Of a stretch of 10,877 nt of DNA, positions 1 to 7,732 are shown one piece after another. Position numbers and translations under genes: made by a program. The stretch's first letter is position 1. Each line of letters starts with the position of its first letter. The DNA comes from Candidatus Saccharimonadia bacterium (GTDB taxonomy: Bacteria > Patescibacteriota > Saccharimonadia > Saccharimonadales > Saccharimonadaceae): positions 1 to 10,877 of the forward strand of contig JALRDA010000039.1 in the NCBI GenBank assembly GCA_023257145.1. The letters run 5' to 3'. The notes under the pieces were generated by a model, which was given only the letters and a program-made list of their open reading frames with translations, was not told where the DNA came from and did not search any database.

Positions 1-1
1 T

Positions 2-88
2 GATTATCCGACTGTTACGCTTTTTAATATTTCTATGGGATTCATTAATGATAAAATTACTCACCACATACGCTCGTTGACGATTTAA
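2..88 (+). CDS. Possible 3' end of a plus-strand gene cut by the left edge
   Basis: One plus-strand frame is open from base 2 to a TAA at 86-88, giving 28 residues that start DYPTVTLFNI and end HHIRSLTI. It looks like an ordinary protein C-terminus with mixed hydrophobic and polar residues, but it is too short to assign to a family. An inverted repeat at 128-158 followed by a T-rich run lies 40 bases downstream on the same strand, as expected for a terminator. The gene would be convergent with the pilin gene. The stretch is AT-rich, where chance open frames are short, which slightly favours a real gene. It could still be non-coding. Confidence 0.4.
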   Translation, partial: DYPTVTLFNISMGFINDKITHHIRSLTI

Positions 89-127
89 CGAATATTGATA
101 TGCGTGACCAATAGTACTGATTATTTT

Positions 128-167
128 ATAGAACAAGCATGTTCCATTTTTGTTCTATTCACTTTTT
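128..167 (+). terminator. Inverted repeat with T-rich tail, possible plus-strand terminator
   Basis: ATAGAACAA at 128-136 is perfectly complementary to TTGTTCTAT at 150-158, a 9-bp stem with a 13-base loop. On the plus strand it is followed by TTCACTTTTTG, so it could end the gene tail at 2-88. The stem is AT-rich and the T run starts several bases after it, so termination would be modest. The rest of 89-208 shows nothing else that I can name. Confidence 0.42.
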
Positions 168-208
168 GTCAGTATAAGCGAGCCTGTGCGTAATTGCCCG
201 CACGCGGG

Positions 209-688
209 TTACTTGACGAGCGAACTCCATACACCAGTTGATGCGTTCCGGACGGTAGCGATAGATGGTGACGGGTCAGTATTGAGGATACCAAAGCTTG
301 CACAGGCAGTGACATTTGTACTGCTTGGCACGTCTGAGATGCTGCCAGTGGTCGTGTCGTACATAAATGCATTATTGCTAGTGCTCTGGCTGACTAGGAC
401 GACGCGTGAGGCATTCTTGCAGTAGATCGCACTCTTATATGAATTACGCGAGTATTGCAGCTGTAGGTCGGTCGTCAGCTGCCCTAGATTTGGATAGGCT
501 GCATTGTCAGACTCGTACAGTAGGATCTTTCGAGAGTTGTTGACAAGGTCGGCCTTGACTGCCGTGTCGTTTGCCCTCCCCTGAACGCCGTTAAATGAAA
601 CGATAGTGATAGCAGCCAGTATCCCAATTACCACGATGACAATCAAGAGTTCAACTATGGTAAAACCTGGTTCTGTACGTCCACTCAT
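209..688 (-). CDS. Type IV pilin-like protein with class III prepilin signal
   Basis: A 159-residue prepilin-like protein. The N-terminus has a short leader ending in Gly8, then FTIVELLIVIVVIGILAAIT. This is the canonical prepilin peptidase site: cleavage after Gly, N-methylated Phe at +1, Glu at +5. A hydrophobic helix of about 20 residues follows, which anchors the subunit in the membrane and packs the filament core. After the helix comes an RANDTAVKADL segment typical of pilins and pseudopilins, then a Ser/Thr/Asn-rich globular domain of about 110 residues. Two cysteines (in IYCKN and TACAS) could form a disulfide. No prepilin peptidase, PilB, PilC or PilM gene is nearby, so it may be a minor pilin or an isolated pilin gene. 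Whether it serves adhesion, motility or DNA uptake cannot be told from sequence. ATG at 686-688 is the only start that keeps a normal short leader. Confidence 0.92.
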   Translation of the reverse strand: MSGRTEPGFTIVELLIVIVVIGILAAITIVSFNGVQGRANDTAVKADLVNNSRKILLYESDNAAYPNLGQLTTDLQLQYSRNSYKSAIYCKNASRVVLVSQSTSNNAFMYDTTTGSISDVPSSTNVTACASFGILNTDPSPSIATVRNASTGVWSSLVK

Positions 689-696
689 TATGTCTC

Positions 697-725
697 ATTT
701 TAGCATAAACATAAGCGTATAGCCA
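697..725 (-). promoter_or_regulatory. Putative extended -10 promoter for the pilin gene
   Basis: On the minus strand TAAAAT (697-702) is preceded by TGC, forming an extended -10. A weak -35, TGGCTA (720-725), sits 17 bp upstream. Transcription would begin about two bases before the pilin ATG at 688, giving a leaderless or nearly leaderless message. That fits the lack of a strong Shine-Dalgarno sequence in front of the ATG. Confidence 0.45.
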
Positions 726-781
726 CGTAGGCTGGCGAGGTAGGTCAAGACTACTTCCCTGTTGTTTTATAGCCTGAATTA

Positions 782-3703
782 TTAACGCAGTCGTAGTATT
801 GTGTCGTCAGTAGGTGGCTTTGGTGCGGCTTTTGGTGGAGATTGTTGCTGTGTGTCGCGCTTTGGCTGCGTATCATTAGGAGTTATCTTTTGTTGAGGGT
901 CTTGTCGATTAGACTGGCGACGTTCAGGCTTTGCCTGCTGGTCGTTTGTAGCGGTTTGTTCTGCGTTATTTTGAGCGCCTGCAGCCGATGGTTTACGGCG
1001 ACGGGTTCGAGTACGTTTTTTCTTTTCTGGCGCTGGTGTGGCGGGTTCTTGTGGGCCGGATTCACTCCCCTTTTCATCCGAACTATTTATCGGCGCAGTG
1101 CCTGTGGCTTTTGAAGTAGATGATGGCGAATCTTTGGTCGCAGCCGCGACACTTTCGGTCATTTTTGCAGGATCTGTTTTAAAGACAATTTTATTAGGAG
1201 TGATGGTTTGTGTTTGGGCGTTGATCGGCCACTGTTTCGCCTGCGATGCTGACTGTTGTTTTTTGCCAAGTAGATGTTGAGGTGGTTGAATTGCAGCATC
1301 AATTTCCTGCTCCACCTCGGCGCGTGTTCGACTGTAATCGCGGCGTGTATTTGAAATAATAAGGCCGCTGTTGTCATTGTGCATTGGAGGGAGCGTTAAC
1401 GTTGAAGCGCTAAATGCCGGTGATTTTTCACCTTTAATCACCATGTTAATGATGAAATTACGGTTGTGCATCTGAAGAAGGTCATTTGGTTCGAATTGCG
1501 GTTCAAACTGCTTTGACAGAATCGGTGCATCGTCTGCAGAAACACGGAAACAAATCATCGTCCCAACGTTACCAAAGACGGCATCACGGACGGTGTCGCT
1601 CATCTGTGAGATATACTGATTTGCGACGGTGAGGTTGAGGCCGTATTTACGCGCCTCGGATAAAATAGTGGCGAAGCTATCGGTTGCAAAGTTCTGGAAC
1701 TCGTCAACATACAAATAGAATGGCCGACGGTCTTCGATATTAGGAATGTCAGATCGCGACATAGCCGCAAGCTGAATTTTTGTGACGAGGAACGAACCGA
1801 GGATGCCGGCATTGTCTTCACCGATAAGTCCCTTTGATAGGTTAACGATTAAAATCTTGCCCTCGTCCATGATTTCGCGAATGTTAAACGTACTCTTCGG
1901 TTGACCGATGATATTGCGAATGACTGGATTGGCGGTAAAGGCGCCAACCTTATTAAGAACCGGAGCGATCGCCTCGGCAACGAACTTGTCATTCCAGCTT
2001 GCAAATTCAACACGCCAGAACTGCATCACGACGGTATCTTTACAGTAACCTAATGTTTCTTCACGGAATTTTTTGTCGGTAAGCATGCGGGTGATATCAA
2101 GCATGGTCGTTTCCGGGCGGTCAAGAAGCGCTAAGATGGTGTAGCGAAGAATATATTCGAGGCGTGGCCCCCAGCTTTCGCCGAACATACGCTTTAGAAC
2201 GCCGATGACTTCTGAGCTGATGTTCGTCTTTTGATTAGGGTTCGTGACCTCTAGTGGATTAAATCCTAGCGGGAATGCGGTATCTGCTGGGTTAAAGTAG
2301 ACTACGTCTTTAAGTCGAGATTCCGGAATAAAGCGCATATTATTGACTGCGAAGTCACCGTGCGGGTCGATGATTGCATAGCCCTGCCCGTGGTAGATGT
2401 CTGACAGAGCGAACAACTCTAACGTACCTGACTTACCTGCGCCGGTCTGACCAATGATGTAGACGTGACGGCTGCGATCACCGCGCAACATTCCGAACTG
2501 ATGATTCATACCGCGGAAATTGGTAAGACCAAACGCGCTGATATTCTCGTCAATTGCGTCATTGCCAGTGATGACAGGTAGCTTGGCTGGCGGTTCGGCC
2601 GTCTTATTGCTGGCCCAGACAATATTAGGCGTTTCAACGTTTGTGTGTGGCAAGTGGAATACACTGGCTACTTCTTCGATATTCAAAATAAATCCACGAT
2701 CCATGAATAGCCGAGAGCGGTAATTTGCCAAGTCCTCTTTTTTGAAGCTTCCACCGGTCATACGGAATCCATTCAGATTGGTACTGTTGAACTGTTTAAA
2801 GGTGCCGACGATTGCCTGCATGCGAAGTTTTGCGTTGCTTTGGCTTTCACCTAAATATGCCAGGCGAATCTTCACCTGGTAGCCAAGCTTGGTTGCTTTT
2901 TTTTCTGCCTCAGCTAGTCGTGTTTTGTCACGATCGGATAGTTCTTTTGGAGCCGGTGCGCCACCACTACCCTGCTCTGGCGGTTTCCAGAGAGCTTCAA
3001 GAAGCATACCGAGCCACTTCAATCCCCCGCCCTCACCGCTAAAAATCGCAAATGGGTTAGTGTTGCCGTTTTTGACACTTTTAATCCAGCTATCGGATTG
3101 TTTTTGCCAAGTGTCGGCGATTGGGCGCACTAAGACTTGCACCCATAGTTCTTCGCCTGTTGATTCTAGCTTGGCGAGCGTTCCAGTGATGCCGGCCAGT
3201 GGGTCAACTTCAAAACTTTGGAATGTTTTAATTGGCAGAAACTCACTATCAGATAGTGTAATTTCAGAGGTGTAGACGACGCTGTGTTGGCGTTCGTGTG
3301 CCACATAATCCTCATCTGCTTCGTGGATTTGGACGGTCGGGTATTGTGAGTAAATTTGTCCCTCAACGAAGCTCTGCAGCGTTTTAGGTACCCAGACATA
3401 AAATCGGATTTGACCGTTGACTGACGCAATTTCGAAGCTTAGGTGTTCTTGGATGCCGCTCGTTTGTTTCAATTCTTCTTTGTCGCGCAGAATACCATGA
3501 AGGCTGGCAAAAAGCTGCTCCGCGGCAAGTTCTGACTTGTCATTAGCTTTTGGAATCTCTAAAACAAGTAGTACACTTTCGATAGATTTGACGGCTTCGG
3601 TGGTCTGATTATTGCGCCACGTAAGGTAGCCTAAGATAAGTACAGCTGGCACCCAAATGTACCATTGTAACAATAGATTAATAGCCCACAAGAGTACATC
3701 CAT
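782..3703 (-). CDS. VirD4/TraG-like membrane-anchored DNA-transfer ATPase
   Basis: A 973-residue protein of the HerA/FtsK/VirD4 superfamily. Residues about 4-27 form one membrane helix (LWAINLLLQWYIWVPAVLIL). Residues about 30-400 hold an alpha/beta region of the type found before the ATPase in CPR homologues. The motor domain has Walker A GQTGAGKS at 418-425, a DPHGDF motif shortly after it and Walker B YLYVDEF ending at 669. A later segment (EARKYGLNLTVANQYISQM) matches the usual sensor region of coupling proteins. From about residue 790 the chain is low-complexity, rich in Gln, Pro, Thr and Lys, with a strongly basic patch KKKRTRTRRRK near 892-902 that could bind nucleic acid. Family members pump DNA or recruit substrates at type IV secretion channels. 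No relaxase or VirB genes are in view, so conjugation is not shown. It starts 46 bp after the upstream regulator, so the two may share a transcript. No clear ribosome site precedes the ATG. Confidence 0.88.
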   Translation of the reverse strand: MDVLLWAINLLLQWYIWVPAVLILGYLTWRNNQTTEAVKSIESVLLVLEIPKANDKSELAAEQLFASLHGILRDKEELKQTSGIQEHLSFEIASVNGQIRFYVWVPKTLQSFVEGQIYSQYPTVQIHEADEDYVAHERQHSVVYTSEITLSDSEFLPIKTFQSFEVDPLAGITGTLAKLESTGEELWVQVLVRPIADTWQKQSDSWIKSVKNGNTNPFAIFSGEGGGLKWLGMLLEALWKPPEQGSGGAPAPKELSDRDKTRLAEAEKKATKLGYQVKIRLAYLGESQSNAKLRMQAIVGTFKQFNSTNLNGFRMTGGSFKKEDLANYRSRLFMDRGFILNIEEVASVFHLPHTNVETPNIVWASNKTAEPPAKLPVITGNDAIDENISAFGLTNFRGMNHQFGMLRGDRSRHVYIIGQTGAGKSGTLELFALSDIYHGQGYAIIDPHGDFAVNNMRFIPESRLKDVVYFNPADTAFPLGFNPLEVTNPNQKTNISSEVIGVLKRMFGESWGPRLEYILRYTILALLDRPETTMLDITRMLTDKKFREETLGYCKDTVVMQFWRVEFASWNDKFVAEAIAPVLNKVGAFTANPVIRNIIGQPKSTFNIREIMDEGKILIVNLSKGLIGEDNAGILGSFLVTKIQLAAMSRSDIPNIEDRRPFYLYVDEFQNFATDSFATILSEARKYGLNLTVANQYISQMSDTVRDAVFGNVGTMICFRVSADDAPILSKQFEPQFEPNDLLQMHNRNFIINMVIKGEKSPAFSASTLTLPPMHNDNSGLIISNTRRDYSRTRAEVEQEIDAAIQPPQHLLGKKQQSASQAKQWPINAQTQTITPNKIVFKTDPAKMTESVAAATKDSPSSTSKATGTAPINSSDEKGSESGPQEPATPAPEKKKRTRTRRRKPSAAGAQNNAEQTATNDQQAKPERRQSNRQDPQQKITPNDTQPKRDTQQQSPPKAAPKPPTDDTILRLR

Positions 3704-3749
3704 AACTACTGTTCATTGTCTCATCTGCACGCCCTCATTGCAAGGGTGG

Positions 3750-4805
3750 CTATTTAGTTGGTGTGTCCAGTGCGTAAGTGGCTTTTGCGACGCGTTTAAA
3801 TTGCGATTTGCTTTGTAGATTTAGTAAAATTGTCGTTTCTTTTACTTGGCGACTTTTGAGGACGCGTTTGACAATTTCGTCACGGTGAAGTGGCTCTTTT
3901 GCGTCAGCAAGAACGTCGGTGATGATGTCGGCGACGGTTCCTTTAGAAAAACCCCAGTTGTCGAGGGCATAAATACCGCGACCGATTAGGACAAAGCGTT
4001 TGTCTTTGATAAGTTCGTTGTGGATCGCTTGAGTTGTAACATCTTTGCGCTTGAATTCACTTCCCTTAATCGACTTAGCGATATCTGAAAAGTGCATAGG
4101 CTTGCCATGTTCGGCTAAAATGACATAGATTTTATCGCGAATGTTCTTTGGATTGACTGTCGGCCATTTTGTGAGTCCCCAAAAATCTTTTAGGTTAGCA
4201 AGGCTCTTGCTGACGCTCGCAAGGGCGCGGACTTGGTCGGGGTTTTCATGCTTCAGTAGCTTATGTAAATCTTCAATCTGTAGTGGCTCGCCGTGCTTTT
4301 TGACGGTTTTAACTATCTCGTCGACATGTGATTTAATCGATTTCTCGTCGTTGTACTGCTTGATGCCGACAGCGTGATAATAGTTGTCATTTTCGCTAAC
4401 GACGACAAGGTTTGGTGAAAGTTCGGCAACGAACGCAATATGTGCACGGCTTCGTGCGTCAGCTTTTGCGCCAATTAGACGATCGGTAATGTCTTGAATG
4501 CGAGCGACGCGGCCAGTTTCAGAGAGGTCACGGATAATCATGCGATCAACATCGTTAATTGCAGGGACTTTATTTTCTTCAGCGGCAATCTTGAGGCGAA
4601 TAAGAATGGCTTTTTCTAGCTGGCGAACGCGTTCGCGGGTAATTCCTAGTAGTTCACCGATTTGCTCGAGGGTTTCGCGGCGATCAAAGAGGCCGAATCG
4701 TCGTGTAATAATCTCTCGTTCTCGTTCTTGTTCGATAATCTCAAGAATATCAACAACAGCTTGCTTTAGCGTCGTAGCGGTATTTGTCGGTGTCGGTTTA
4801 TCCAT
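3750..4805 (-). CDS. Sigma-70 region 4-like HTH protein with HARE-type domains
   Basis: A 351-residue putative transcription regulator. Residues about 24-75 resemble sigma-70 region 4.2 (REREIITRRFGL, then LEQIGELLGITRERVRQLEKAIL), the helix-turn-helix that reads the -35 element. Sigma region 2, needed for core binding and -10 melting, is absent, so it is not a complete sigma factor. The rest holds two recognisable HARE-type winged-helix modules (HB1, ASXL, RNA polymerase delta type) at about 217-290 (RDKIYVILAEHGKPMHFSDIAK to GRGIYALDNWG) and 291-348 (ADIITDVLADAKEPLHRDEIV to TYALD). A more degraded copy may sit at about 133-205. The family is common in CPR genomes, where its targets are unknown. 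A role as an RNA-polymerase-associated factor is inference. The start is the only ATG that includes the whole first domain. AGAGG lies 13 bases upstream, which is rather far for a ribosome site. Confidence 0.85.
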   Translation of the reverse strand: MDKPTPTNTATTLKQAVVDILEIIEQEREREIITRRFGLFDRRETLEQIGELLGITRERVRQLEKAILIRLKIAAEENKVPAINDVDRMIIRDLSETGRVARIQDITDRLIGAKADARSRAHIAFVAELSPNLVVVSENDNYYHAVGIKQYNDEKSIKSHVDEIVKTVKKHGEPLQIEDLHKLLKHENPDQVRALASVSKSLANLKDFWGLTKWPTVNPKNIRDKIYVILAEHGKPMHFSDIAKSIKGSEFKRKDVTTQAIHNELIKDKRFVLIGRGIYALDNWGFSKGTVADIITDVLADAKEPLHRDEIVKRVLKSRQVKETTILLNLQSKSQFKRVAKATYALDTPTK

Positions 4806-4870
4806 GACGTTTCGGGTGATCCTCTCTATTTCGTCTCTATGTATTGTCGTGCGATTTGCAATTATATTGA

Positions 4871-4899
4871 ATTATAGAACAATATTAACATAATGTCAA
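4871..4899 (-). promoter_or_regulatory. Perfect consensus sigma-70 promoter for the sigma4/HARE gene
   Basis: On the minus strand TTGACA (4894-4899) is followed by a 17-bp spacer and TATAAT (4871-4876). Both hexamers match the consensus exactly and the spacing is optimal. The start of transcription would fall near 4864, giving a leader of about 58 bases before the ATG at 4805. It very likely drives the regulator and perhaps the ATPase gene behind it. Confidence 0.85.
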
Positions 4900-4919
4900 A
4901 TAGTTTCTCTATCTAACTA

Positions 4920-4945
4920 ATTATAGCATGAAATAGACGTGTCTA
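4920..4945 (-). promoter_or_regulatory. Possible upstream extended -10 promoter with operator-like repeat
   Basis: TGCTATAAT on the minus strand (4920-4928) is a perfect extended -10 about 50 bp upstream of the consensus promoter. No good -35 is present. A short inverted repeat, TAGAC-AC-GTCTA on the minus strand (4934-4945), lies in the spacer region and could be a regulator site. Together the two would make a tandem promoter. The rest of 4946-5048 holds two further TATAAT-like hexamers on the plus strand (4968-4973, 4999-5004), with no gene to serve. Confidence 0.35.
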
Positions 4946-5048
4946 GTAAAGAGTGTCCTGAGACTTTTATAATACTTATGATGTGTCGTCGCTAGCCCTA
5001 TAATAGTGTATATGTCAAGAGTATTCGTCCTCTCGGCGTAATTGTGCA

Positions 5049-5084
5049 CAAAAGCAAAATGACACCCATTTTCAGGGGTGTCAT
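5049..5084 (-). terminator. Rho-independent terminator of topA
   Basis: ATGACACCC (5059-5067) pairs perfectly with GGGTGTCAT (5076-5084) around an 8-base loop. On the minus strand the stem is followed by a run reading TTTGCTTTTG. It begins 12 bases after the topA stop codon, so it ends the topA transcript and insulates topA from the regulator gene downstream. Confidence 0.85.
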
Positions 5085-5096
5085 GCATTGAGGAGA

Positions 5097-7460
5097 CTAC
5101 TTTTTTGTAGTACGGGTCGTCTTTTTAACTGGTTTTTTGGCGGGCGCTTTTGCCTTCGTTGTTGTCTTGCGGGCAAAACGGCCTTTTGCTGGCGTCGCTT
5201 CGGCTAGTAGCTCTTTCGCCTGTTCGTGGGTAATCGAGGCTGGTTCTGTGTCTTTTGGAATCTTGGCATTCTTTTTGCCATCGGTAATATATGGACCGTA
5301 GCGACCTTTTAGTACCTTGATACCATCACCGAAATCGGCAATATTCTTTTCAGCCTCGGCTTTGAGCTTTTCTTTGTAGAGCTCCAGCGCTTCTTCGAGC
5401 GTAATAGTGTGCGGGTCGAGCGGTTTGATGCTGACAAACAGCTTGCCGATCTGGACATACGGGCCGAATCGGCCGATGTTCGCTTTGATGTCATCGCCGT
5501 CGGTTGTGCGACCGATTACTCGAGGAAGCTTGAATGCGTGCAACGCCTCTTCCAGGGTAACTGTTTCGATTTTCTTGCCAGCAGGAAGCGGCGCGAACTG
5601 TGGTTTGTCGTTTTCATCTTCGGTACTGCCAAGTTGGAGCATCGGTCCGTAGCGGCCGAAGCGTGCGAGTACTGGCTTGTTAGTCTTTGGATCGATGCCT
5701 ATTTCACGCGCTTGGGCGACGGTTGAGCGATCGATACCGCCTGATTCAACAATCAGCTGATGGAATGGTTTATAAAATTCATCCAGCATGCTATTTCGCT
5801 CGAGTTTGCCGGTTGCGATTTCATCGAATTCTTCTTCGACCTTGGCGGTAAAGCCGTAGTCAACAATCTGGTCAAAGTGATTCGTCAAGAAATCACTGAC
5901 AACTTGGCCGGCTGCAGTTGGAACAAGCTTGCCCCGATCGGCGCCAGTTTTTTCCTGGACGACATCGCGGTTGACCGAGTTGTTCTCAAGTTTATAGACG
6001 ATGACGTCGCGCGGTGTTCCCTCACCTTCACCCTTTTCGGCGTAGCCACGAACCTGGACAGTGTTGATGATCGTTGCATAGGTAGATGGGCGGCCAATAC
6101 CGAGCTCTTCTAGTTTTTTAACCAATGCACCTTCGGTGTAGCGAGCTGGCGGGCGGGCAAATAGCTGTTTTGCCTGGGCGGATTGCAGATTAAGTATATC
6201 GCCGCTAGTGACGGCCGGAAGAATGTCGGCGTCTTTTTTGCTACCACCATAAACGCGCAGGAAGCCATCAAAGATAATAACCTCACCCTTGGCTTCGAAG
6301 ATTTCACTGTTAGTTGAAATGGTGATACTTACGACAGTTTTCTCTAGTTTTGCTGGCGCCATCTGGCTGGCAAGGGTACGGTTGCGAATCAAGGTGTAGA
6401 GCTTTTGATCGTATTCATTGCTACTGCCCCGTTCGGCTGACATGTCGGTCGGTCGAATAGCCTCGTGGGCTTCTTGGGCGCTAGCTGATTTAGTTTTAAA
6501 TTTACGGACTTGGCTGTATTCTTCGCCAAACGCGCGCTTGATGTAATCCGCAGCTGCGGCAATCGCTTCACCACCCAGATTGACCGAGTCGGTTCGCATG
6601 TAGGTAATCTTACCTTCTTGGTAAAGTTTTTGCGCACTTGCCATTGTTGCCTTTGACCCAAAGCCTAAGCGACTGTTGGCGTCCTGCTGCAGAGTACTGG
6701 TCGTAAAAGGCGCCGCTGGGTTGCGGGTGCTCGGGCTGGTGGTGACTTTAGAGACGGCGAACTCTGCAGTAAGCAGTGACTCGAGAAAAGCCTGAGCTTC
6801 TTCTTCGGTTTCAAAGCGTTTTGGTAATTCAGCTTTCATAAGTTGACCGTCATGCATAAATTCGGCAGTTACTTTAAAACTAAACGAACCATTAAAGGTG
6901 TCGATTTCACGTTCACGTTCGACTAGTAGGCGTACTGCTGGCGATTGAACGCGGCCAGCCGACTTGCCGCCAGGAACTTTTTGCCACACAACTGGCGACA
7001 ATTCAAACCCGACGAGGCGGTCGAGAATTTGGCGCGCTTGCTGTGCGCGAACTAGGCTCATGTCGACAGTGCGTGGATTCTTGACGGCTTCTTCGATGGC
7101 TTTCTTTGTGATTTCGTGGAACACGATACGCTTTGTCGTTTTCGGATCGAGTTTCAGGACCTCGCAAAGGTGCCAAGCGATCGCCTCTCCTTCGCGGTCT
7201 TCATCGGTTGCGAGCCAGACGGTTTCAGCTTCTTTGACTGCTCGTCGCAGTTCGGCGACGGTTTTTTTCTTTTCAGAATCTATTTCGTAGGTCGTTTCAA
7301 AGCCGTTATTTACCTGGATTGGTTCAGTGCCGCCTTTAACTTTTTTGGCAATACTGCGGATATGTCCAACAGATGACAGGACATGAAATTCCTTACCCAG
7401 ATATTTCTCGATTGTTTTGGCTTTTGCTGGTGACTCGACGATTACTAAATTCTTGCTCAT
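5097..7460 (-). CDS. topA: DNA topoisomerase I (type IA)
   Basis: A 787-residue type IA topoisomerase that relaxes negative supercoils by nicking one strand through a 5'-phosphotyrosine link. The TOPRIM domain begins at once (LVIVESPAKAKTIEKYLG, Glu9) and carries the metal-binding DEDREG motif at 86-91. The catalytic Tyr is residue 287 in ITYMRTDS. The FELSPVVWQK and GKSAGRVQSPAVRLLVERE segments are standard for the core. The C-terminus has three glycine-rich topoisomerase repeats (ARFGRYGPML, ANIGRFGPYV, LKGRYGPYIT) instead of the Cys4 zinc fingers of the E. coli enzyme, then a Lys/Thr/Ala-rich basic tail (from about 762) likely to bind DNA. Length and order fit the family. The start is supported by AAGGA four bases before the ATG. 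It is monocistronic, with a terminator directly downstream. Confidence 0.98.
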   Translation of the reverse strand: MSKNLVIVESPAKAKTIEKYLGKEFHVLSSVGHIRSIAKKVKGGTEPIQVNNGFETTYEIDSEKKKTVAELRRAVKEAETVWLATDEDREGEAIAWHLCEVLKLDPKTTKRIVFHEITKKAIEEAVKNPRTVDMSLVRAQQARQILDRLVGFELSPVVWQKVPGGKSAGRVQSPAVRLLVEREREIDTFNGSFSFKVTAEFMHDGQLMKAELPKRFETEEEAQAFLESLLTAEFAVSKVTTSPSTRNPAAPFTTSTLQQDANSRLGFGSKATMASAQKLYQEGKITYMRTDSVNLGGEAIAAAADYIKRAFGEEYSQVRKFKTKSASAQEAHEAIRPTDMSAERGSSNEYDQKLYTLIRNRTLASQMAPAKLEKTVVSITISTNSEIFEAKGEVIIFDGFLRVYGGSKKDADILPAVTSGDILNLQSAQAKQLFARPPARYTEGALVKKLEELGIGRPSTYATIINTVQVRGYAEKGEGEGTPRDVIVYKLENNSVNRDVVQEKTGADRGKLVPTAAGQVVSDFLTNHFDQIVDYGFTAKVEEEFDEIATGKLERNSMLDEFYKPFHQLIVESGGIDRSTVAQAREIGIDPKTNKPVLARFGRYGPMLQLGSTEDENDKPQFAPLPAGKKIETVTLEEALHAFKLPRVIGRTTDGDDIKANIGRFGPYVQIGKLFVSIKPLDPHTITLEEALELYKEKLKAEAEKNIADFGDGIKVLKGRYGPYITDGKKNAKIPKDTEPASITHEQAKELLAEATPAKGRFARKTTTKAKAPAKKPVKKTTRTTKK

Positions 7461-7576
7461 AAATTCCTTGTGCTTATCTAATCAGCTAAACACAATGATT
7501 AGTTATACGCAACCGACTGTCGTTTGTAAAGTCTGACCATATTCGTTCACGAAGCGTGCGCGTAAAACGTGTAGGG

Positions 7577-7603
7577 ATACCGTTACGCTGTGACGGTATT
7601 ATA
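7577..7603 (-). promoter_or_regulatory. Candidate topA promoter -10 overlapping an inverted repeat
   Basis: TATAAT on the minus strand (7598-7603) lies about 140 bases before the topA ATG. No good -35 is visible 16-18 bp upstream. An inverted repeat, ATACCGT (7577-7583) with ACGGTAT (7593-7599), continues inward by AC/GT pairs to a 3-base loop. It overlaps the -10 by two bases and covers the predicted start site near 7591, so it could be an operator or a hairpin at the 5' end of the message. A second TATAAT is at 7627-7632 on the same strand. No other gene or RNA was recognised in 7461-7657. Confidence 0.45.
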
Positions 7604-7657
7604 GTGAACAGTAATGGTGTGTTGTTATTATAAATAAAATCAAAAATAGTGCTCCTG

Positions 7658-7702
7658 CAAAATGAGATGAATGGGGCGAGCGACAATGCTCACCCCATTC
7701 AT
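7658..7702 (-). terminator. Strong hairpin, terminator of the small basic gene
   Basis: TGAATGGGGCGAGC (7668-7681) pairs with GCTCACCCCATTCA (7688-7701) with a single C/A mismatch and a 6-base loop, about 13 bp. On the minus strand the stem is followed by TCTCATTTTGC, a weak T run. It sits 31 bases after the stop of the 76-residue gene and before the topA promoter, which suits a terminator. The short T run lowers certainty. Confidence 0.65.
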
Positions 7703-7732
7703 ATGTAGTGGTGAGGGTGGTCGTCCGTGGAG

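Noticed and set aside
150..425. Plus-strand open frame of 91 codons opposite the pilin gene
   Set aside because: It overlaps the well-supported pilin gene on the other strand and starts inside the inverted repeat at 128-158.
2889..3275. Plus-strand open frame of 128 codons
   Set aside because: It lies wholly within the ATPase gene on the opposite strand and its composition is that of a complementary-strand shadow.
3722..3749. Short stem CCCT/AGGG between the regulator and ATPase genes as a terminator
   Set aside because: The stem is only four certain pairs and has no T run on either strand, so co-transcription remains more likely.
4498..4893. Plus-strand open frame of 131 codons, Arg/Ser-rich
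   Set aside because: It is antisense to the start of the sigma4/HARE gene and runs across that gene's consensus promoter.
7486..7686. Minus-strand open frame of 66 codons upstream of topA
   Set aside because: It starts inside the terminator hairpin at 7668-7701, covers the topA promoter and has no ribosome site.
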